The position numbers were made by a program, and so were the translations under genes. A stretch of 64,000 nt of DNA, taken from Takakia lepidozioides (lineage: Eukaryota > Streptophyta > Takakiopsida > Takakiales > Takakiaceae). Where the stretch lies: NCBI GenBank assembly GCA_030704615.1, contig CM060731.1, positions 29,326,001-29,390,000 of the forward strand, written 5' to 3'. A model generated the notes under the pieces. That model was not told where the DNA came from. It did not search any database and saw only the letters and a program-made list of their open reading frames with translations. Positions 58,516 to 64,000 of the stretch are shown here, in pieces (positions within the stretch are counted from its first letter, which is position 1; each line of letters starts with the position of its first letter).

Positions 58516-59302
58516 TGTGAGCACAGTGTGTGCATGCTCACGTGAGCACGCTCACGCTCGCATAAGCACAACCCACGGTCATGGGAGTTTTATGTTTTCA
58601 ATCCTCGGTCACATGAGTTATATGTTTAGAATAAACCATAAGCGGGTGTAGAGGACTGGTGCATTTGTATAGTACATTTGCGCCAATTTAGCAAGGCGAA
58701 ACCTGTAGCCAAAAACTCTAAACCTCAAGTGGCGGAAGTGAATTTCACATTGTGAAATACTTGCTGATATGGCCACAAACTAAGCAGTGGTGAATTTCAC
58801 ACTGAGAAATACTTGGTGATATGGGCACAAACTAGGCAGTGGTGAATTTCGCACATAGGAATACTTGGTGATTTGGGCACAAACTAAGCAAGTGGTGGGT
58901 TTTGCATTGAGAAATCCCATCACCCAAAAATCTACATCCAAAAGGAATGGGTGGGGGCTTGAAAAGTAACCTATTCATCATTTTAGCCACAATGTGATTG
59001 CTTCTCAGGCGTAATTTCGCGAAAGTATCCATGTGAGATTTTTATTTATTTATTTATTTTAAAAGCAAGGGAAAGGACCTTAAAGTTGAGGTGAAGCCTC
59101 ACCGCCCACTCTCCCGCCTCTTATGGAGAAAAAGCCACGCCTATAGGGTAAACATGTTCATCGGGTATAGGGGCTACTTGCTCTTTATGTGTTAGTTTTG
59201 CATAATTGTTAATTTCGTCAATTTCATTTCGTTGTGGAAATTTCCCGGGAATTCGAATATGCCCTTGTGCTCACGTGAGCATGCTCACTCCCTACCCAAC
59301 AT
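58516..59302 (-). repeat. Right arm of the long inverted repeat (foldback-like element)
   Basis: Inverted partner of 37,356-38,148, sharing the 52-bp tandem units (GGGCACAAACTAAGCAGTGG sense) and the terminal GTGAGCATGCTCACTCCCTA. The arms differ by scattered substitutions and small indels (perhaps 10 %), so the element is old. Confidence 0.75.
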
Positions 59303-59867
59303 CCACTATGGGGAGCAATAATGGGAGAATGTTTGGGAACATGGTCCTGAAGATGGGGAGCATGAGGAGGGAACAATAGGTGTGGAGCGCTCCCCACATT
59401 TCTAATGCGGGATGAGATTTGATTGACAGTATGCTGGAGCCTGCAATGCCCCCACCAGCACAAACGCTTGCCTTGAACTGGTTGGGTAAGCGTAGTATTT
59501 GCCATAAGAACATTTCAATTTATTAATATTTTACGATAGTACATGTAAAATATCATTATGGTAATAGCTAATGAAATGTCAAAATTCTTAATATTGAATT
59601 TTTATAGCTGTATATATTTTTGAATCGTCAAAAATATAGATATATTAATATATTATGATTACACATCAATAAATTCAAACAAATTTATATTGAAAATAAA
59701 TTGGATATCAACATCGTCAATACAGCCAAAATCTTAATGTAAAAAGGTAAAACAATGCATAAAATGGAAAATCTTAGGAGCAGGGCATATTGAATCTTCC
59801 CAACCCTCTCTTGAGAGTGACATGGGCTGAAGGAAGTGACAGTGGGTTACATAGAGGGAGTATAAAC

Positions 59868-60733
59868 CAGTGTTGGGCGGTTAACCAGACTGACCCCGAT
59901 TGATTAATCGACGGATCAGGTTCCGGTTATTAACAACCGATCCAGAACCATTTGGGAGTACCGAACCGGCCCTGGATTTTGGTTTTGATGGAACCGGAAT
60001 CGCTGGTTCCTAGTGGGGTCACGAACCGCCACTAACGGAACGGGGAGCAGGCAGACGGGTAGGTTCCGGTTCCTGGAGTTATGTGTAACTCCCTACTCCC
60101 TAATGCGGGCCCGCCAGCCACATCAAGTCGGCTCTGCTGCTGGTTGGGTATGTGTGCATTGCCTGGGTGATCCTAGGTTCAATCCTTCAACATGTGCCTT
60201 CAGCTATCCATTGTCCATAGGCCCTTTGGGCTGTGTGTATGCTCTGTAAATTCACTGGACATTATATATATATATATTTGTGAACATAAACTTTATTTTT
60301 ATCTTTACTTCATATTTTCTACCTCATATTTTATTCTCTATCCTTCCCTCTCGCTTCACTCTCTTGATTTTGTTTTATTTTTTGTTTTAAACCTTGTGCT
60401 GCAGCGAGCGAGCGGGAGCAGTTGCAGTAAAGAGGAAGGAGTAGGGATTCCGCCATCTGCCACAGCAAATGTCTATTTGTAGGAAAACATAAAATTGGGT
60501 TTTAATTATTTTGAATACTTAATTATGTAACCGGACCCTTAACCGGAACCGGCAACTTTTTCCAGCAAATAACCAGAATTGGAACGGTCCTAATGTTCAA
60601 GAACCGGAAGGGAACCAGAACTGCTTTTTTTCCATCCCAAATAACCGCCCCGCAACCGGAACCGCAATTTAAACCCTACCCTATAACCGGAAAACGTGAG
60701 GTTTTTGAGAAAAGGAAGAACCGCCCAACACTG
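59868..60733. mobile_element. hAT-type non-autonomous element C (AACCGG motif) with perfect TSD
   Basis: Starts CAGTGTTGGGCGGTTAACC and ends GAACCGCCCAACACTG; the 8-bp TSD GTATAAAC is exact on both sides (59,860-59,867; 60,734-60,741). Both ends are packed with AACCGG / CCGGTT motifs. The middle contains a B-box-like GGTTCAATCC (60,177-60,186), an AT microsatellite (60,263-60,279) and T-rich DNA. No coding capacity. The target lies in a near-palindrome GGAGTATAAACTCC. Confidence 0.9.
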
Positions 60734-60741
60734 GTATAAAC

Positions 60742-62857
60742 TCCTATGGGGTTTACACGGTGGAGAGTGTAACTCCACTTGGGGTTACACTTGATACAAG
60801 GAGGGAAGTGTAACTCCAACGATGTAACTCACACTTGGTCTCAAAATTTGATTCGATCCAAATTTGGCTAAGTTAAAACTGGACTAGAAAGGTCTGACAA
60901 TCTCTTGCATTCTAAGTATTTGATAGTAGTGAATCCGAGATAAGACAAGGTGGGGAAGATTTGATAGGGGACATGCCAAAGTAGCCCACGCTACCCAAAT
61001 CTGGCTAAAGTACCATCGAATCATATGCCTACGTTATATTTCTACATTGTTCTTAATTTTTTTTGCCTAAAATATATTTTCAATCAAAAGGGACATTGTT
61101 CTAAGCAGTCGTCACTAGTAGTACAGAGCAAACGTAACCCTAATTGAGTATTTTAGAATGCAGATGATTGTTGTGCATCGACAAGTAGTCTGTTGGTAAA
61201 ATGATGACAACAGTTGGTATGAGGTGCATGGTACGGTTTTTGATGGACATTTGTATCACTCCAGTTTATGTGGTTTGTGTTACCCAGGTGTTTGGTGCAA
61301 CAGTTTCTTTTTATTACCATACTGAACTTTCGATCTAGTAAATTTTCATGACACCTAAGTGGGAGTTACCTCAATGGGAGCGGCAGACCCGAGTCCGTTC
61401 CGGTCACTCCTCGCGTGTCACCATGTTCCAACTCCAATGCCACTCCAATCTGCCACTATTGATATGGGGAAGATTTGACATGCTGTCAGATATCGTACCA
61501 GTGTACTTCTACCGTTACATTTTTTTGTTCGAACACTCTCTGCATCCGACTTCATTCATCGGAGTTACGGTTGGATGAGAAAACAAAGCAACATAAAACG
61601 GGTTGCTGCGTCATTTAAGGGTTAACATCACTAATACAGACAAGGAGGATCTGAGCCATTAAAATTTATGTCACACCACATTCCCCAATCTCCTTTAATT
61701 AGGAGTAGAAGAGCTCAACGTGTGAGTCAAAGCAACTCAATCTAAAAGCATCTTTGAAGTGGAAGTGCCTTGTGAAATTATAATATTAGAGGTGTGAGTG
61801 AAGTATGTCTCTAGTCTCTATCAGGGTAAATAGGAATAAGATAAGATAAAGTTTCTTTAACGTCCAGTGAATTTACAGTGAATCAGAGGATTATTTATCC
61901 TCCGGGTAAGGGTAAATTATTTATATGTCCGTTTATTTATCCTACGAGAAAAGGGTTAAGGCCAATATTTTTGATTGGGTAAGGATAAATGATTTACCCT
62001 TTTTATACCCGCCAGGTAAATAAAGGATATATTGAAGGATATATAGTTTTTTGCTCAACTCAAAAAATATAACTAATTAATTTAAGGTAATCAAATTTTG
62101 GTCTATTTTTTAGTTTAGTATGAGCCTGGCTGATAAGTTGTATCATATATTGTGAATAATATGAGGGATGATCATGTGCGTGTTTGTGTTTCGTCACACC
62201 AAAGATAATAATCAAACAAAGCTAGATGGCTTACCAAAGCTCAACCTCTCACAAGCACACATTGGCCTCCACCTCTCCCAACTAACCTCATCTAGCTATC
62301 ATAGTAAGACAGGCCAAATTAAATATGACATCCTCCAGCTCCTTGTTCATCTTCATCTAAATTGTCACTGACACGTTTCATCAAGTAAAAATGATCGCTG
62401 CAACACAAGGAGAATCCATGGCCCTACATGGATGTAGATGGAAAGGCACCCATTTTAGTCCCCCAAATTGATTCAGCCAGTTCCAAATCTGGTAGATTAC
62501 ATGCTCATGGTGGTAGGTATTTCTATCCATAAGATCGCTCCTCCGTCAGCAGACAAATCATTGATTTGCACTACAAAAGACTGTTCTTATTGGCTGGTAA
62601 GCTGCAATACTCAGCTCTTCCCATGATTTACTCATGCAAGCAAGCCAAATTGATAGACACAACCTTACAGACTCATCGCCGCATCCTTGTGGTCAATTAT
62701 TAGAATGTGTTAAGGATGCATTTCAACAAACTATGTACTCGTCCCTGACACATACGAGCCAAGTAAACTATGTCTCCAATTCGAGAGGCAATCCAAGATA
62801 AAAAGGTGTGACACTTGCATTTTCAATGGAAGTTAGCTAGGGTGGTCTTTAAGCACT
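60742..62857. other. AT-rich stretch without a recognisable gene
   Basis: At 60,742-60,840 GTGTAACTCC / GGGGTTACAC repeats occur in both orientations. At about 61,815-62,040 GGGTAAAT / ATTTACCC motifs resemble the interior of hAT element B and may be a decayed relative. No reading frame with family similarity and no RNA gene were found. Confidence 0.4.
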
Positions 62858-63113
62858 TCAATGCACAACCATTTGTGGTGGAGATGATAGAAACCAGGCT
62901 TTAGTCCTGCAGAAGACTAAGGCCTCATAAATGTCCTCCCCACCAAGAACAAGCTTCTTTGTGAGCTGGTGCAGGGCAGTCTTCTTCCAATGTTCAGTTT
63001 GCTTCCATGGAGGAATCCTGTCCTGGAAATTGACACAGCCATCAAAGCTGACATCATGAAACGGGTATGAACTGGACTGATATGTGACGAGCATCTCGTG
63101 AAATGTTGCACAC
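62858..63113 (-). CDS. Possible unknown exon (uncertain)
   Basis: Minus strand, after an acceptor-like CTAG at about 63,115, an open frame of about 85 codons reads CATFHEMLVTYQSSSYPFHD ... GCVNFQDRIPPWKQTEHWKK ... LTKKLVLGGEDIYEALVF. It has protein-like composition, but no family is recognised and no partner exon was found. It lies 350 bp downstream of the MraY stop, so it may be 3' UTR sequence or a terminal exon of another minus-strand gene. Confidence 0.25.
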
Positions 63114-63459
63114 TAGTCCCAGTGTTTACTTTAAAGGTCGATTGCCAGGAAGATTTAGTATTGCAGTCCTTCACTCAACTTCTCGTATTTTTGTGTCAAA
63201 ATGTGTCCCAGCATCATCTTGAGAGTTCATGTTGACCCTCCCTCAGCTGGCCCCAACCATCCACAAAATAAGAAAACAGAAAACAATAGTCACTTAGCCA
63301 TGTCACTGCATAAAACATAGCCAGACAAAGGGTCATTTGCACTATACTCTACACGCTTGCACATGGAAAACCGACTCTGGTTTACTCTCTAGGTCCCTAT
63401 GTATCTAGTATGAACTTTGTCAGTGTTTAGTAAAGATGGGACACACCTCCTTCCCATAC

Positions 63460-63642
63460 TCATGCGGAAATGAGGCCAATGTACGCTGCAAGAATGGCCA
63501 AAATGTAGGCAACAACATATGCGGCAGCAATGATATATGGCTCTCTTACGCCAAGCAGCTCTAAGTGATGGTGAAAAGGTGCCATAAGCAGCCATCGCCG
63601 GCCTTTCCCTTCGAGTCTTTTTGTCAATTTGAAGTACAACAC
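63460..63642 (-). CDS. MraY: MraY-like phospho-MurNAc-pentapeptide transferase, last exon (gene continues off the right edge)
   Basis: After a GAGACAG acceptor at 63,643 the frame reads [20 protein letters not shown], then [22 protein letters not shown] and a final membrane helix, ending in TAG at 63,460-63,462. The M-A-P-[IF]-H-H-H-x-E-L motif is diagnostic of MraY, which transfers phospho-MurNAc-pentapeptide from UDP to undecaprenyl phosphate in the first membrane step of peptidoglycan synthesis. Known: streptophyte algae and mosses keep nuclear Mur/MraY genes for a plastid peptidoglycan wall. Here the gene is intron-containing and so nuclear. The preceding exon was not found in the 360 bp left in the window. 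Confidence 0.88.
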   Translation of the reverse strand: MLYFKLTKRLEGKGRRWLLMAPFHHHLELLGVREPYIIAAAYVVAYILAILAAYIGLISA

Positions 63643-64000
63643 CTGTCTCAATCAGGCCACTCGCCACACATAAAATTGCATGGAAGTACAAGCACCACGA
63701 GTTAATAAAAATGCTGCACAGAAATATCTCAGCTTCTTTCCAGATCTTCCAGCAATGTAACCAAGACGAACGATGCCTGCTCTTTGTAAGCATAGGTGAC
63801 GCTTATGTGTTTTCTTCTGAAAGAACTTCCACCCTCAGCAAAGCGACTGAAAGTTCTATGCAAAGATGCTGAACTGCCCCATGATTGATGTTACCCTTGT
63901 CACTCAAGCGTAAGCAAATCGAACTCTTTCACTTAGAATATTTCAGTAGGAAATGATTTTGGAGCAGAAGACCCTTTCCTTGTATCAATGTTCTTGGTAT

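Overview
The window looks like nuclear DNA of a streptophyte, most likely a charophyte alga (Chara-like), although an early land plant is not excluded. The evidence is spliceosomal genes with GT-AG introns, plant-type S-adenosylhomocysteinase, PI4KA and M3 peptidase genes, a nuclear MraY-type gene of plastid peptidoglycan synthesis, a tRNA-iMet-primed chromovirus, CACTA, hAT and LINE elements, and a Ty3/gypsy element carrying its own cytosine-C5 DNA methyltransferase. The last of these has been reported from charophytes and dinoflagellates. No organism name was given, so the assignment is inference.

Left part (1-32 kb) holds the host genes. The 5' end of PI4KA (minus, runs off the left edge, two apparent 1-nt frameshifts) lies head-to-head with a three-exon LysM protein gene (2.59-3.96 kb). 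A broken, partly inverted CACTA transposase follows (6.0-7.6 kb). A complete 17-exon mitochondrial-intermediate-peptidase-like M3 metallopeptidase gene (8.0-19.2 kb) carries in its introns a 5'-inverted LINE and copies of a short dispersed repeat, one a perfect-looking foldback. From 19.2 to 29 kb there is only repeat DNA: tRNA-like modules, a 775-bp TIR element, two hAT-type elements inserted side by side at one 8-bp target, and two LINE fragments. A complete four-exon S-adenosylhomocysteinase gene lies at 29.4-31.85 kb (minus).

Middle and right part (36-59.3 kb) is a Russian-doll stack of transposons. A foldback-like element with about 790-bp inverted arms (37.36-38.15 and 58.5-59.3 kb) contains a Ty3/gypsy chromovirus (38,157-57,781; TSD ACCAA, PBS for tRNA-iMet, chromodomain). 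The chromovirus integrase is split by an 855-bp CACTA element (TSD ACC), and its 3' region is split by a second, younger 11.9-kb gypsy element (39,577-51,487; TSD CATA). That inner element is the prize. Its coding order on the minus strand is gag - protease - TAG - C5-cytosine methyltransferase - TAG - RT - RNase H - integrase - PHD finger, with one more unknown coding region and a degraded GIY-YIG-like gene in a 3.4-kb leader. Its long repeats are circularly permuted.

Right end: another hAT-type element with perfect 8-bp TSDs (59,868-60,733), about 2 kb of featureless AT-rich DNA, and the last exon of an MraY-like gene (63,460-63,642, minus) that continues off the window. SAH hydrolase (methyl-cycle recycling) and the TE-encoded methyltransferase are neighbours by chance as far as can be seen. 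Many coding indels in the window sit in short homopolymers, so some 'pseudogene' calls may be residual assembly error.
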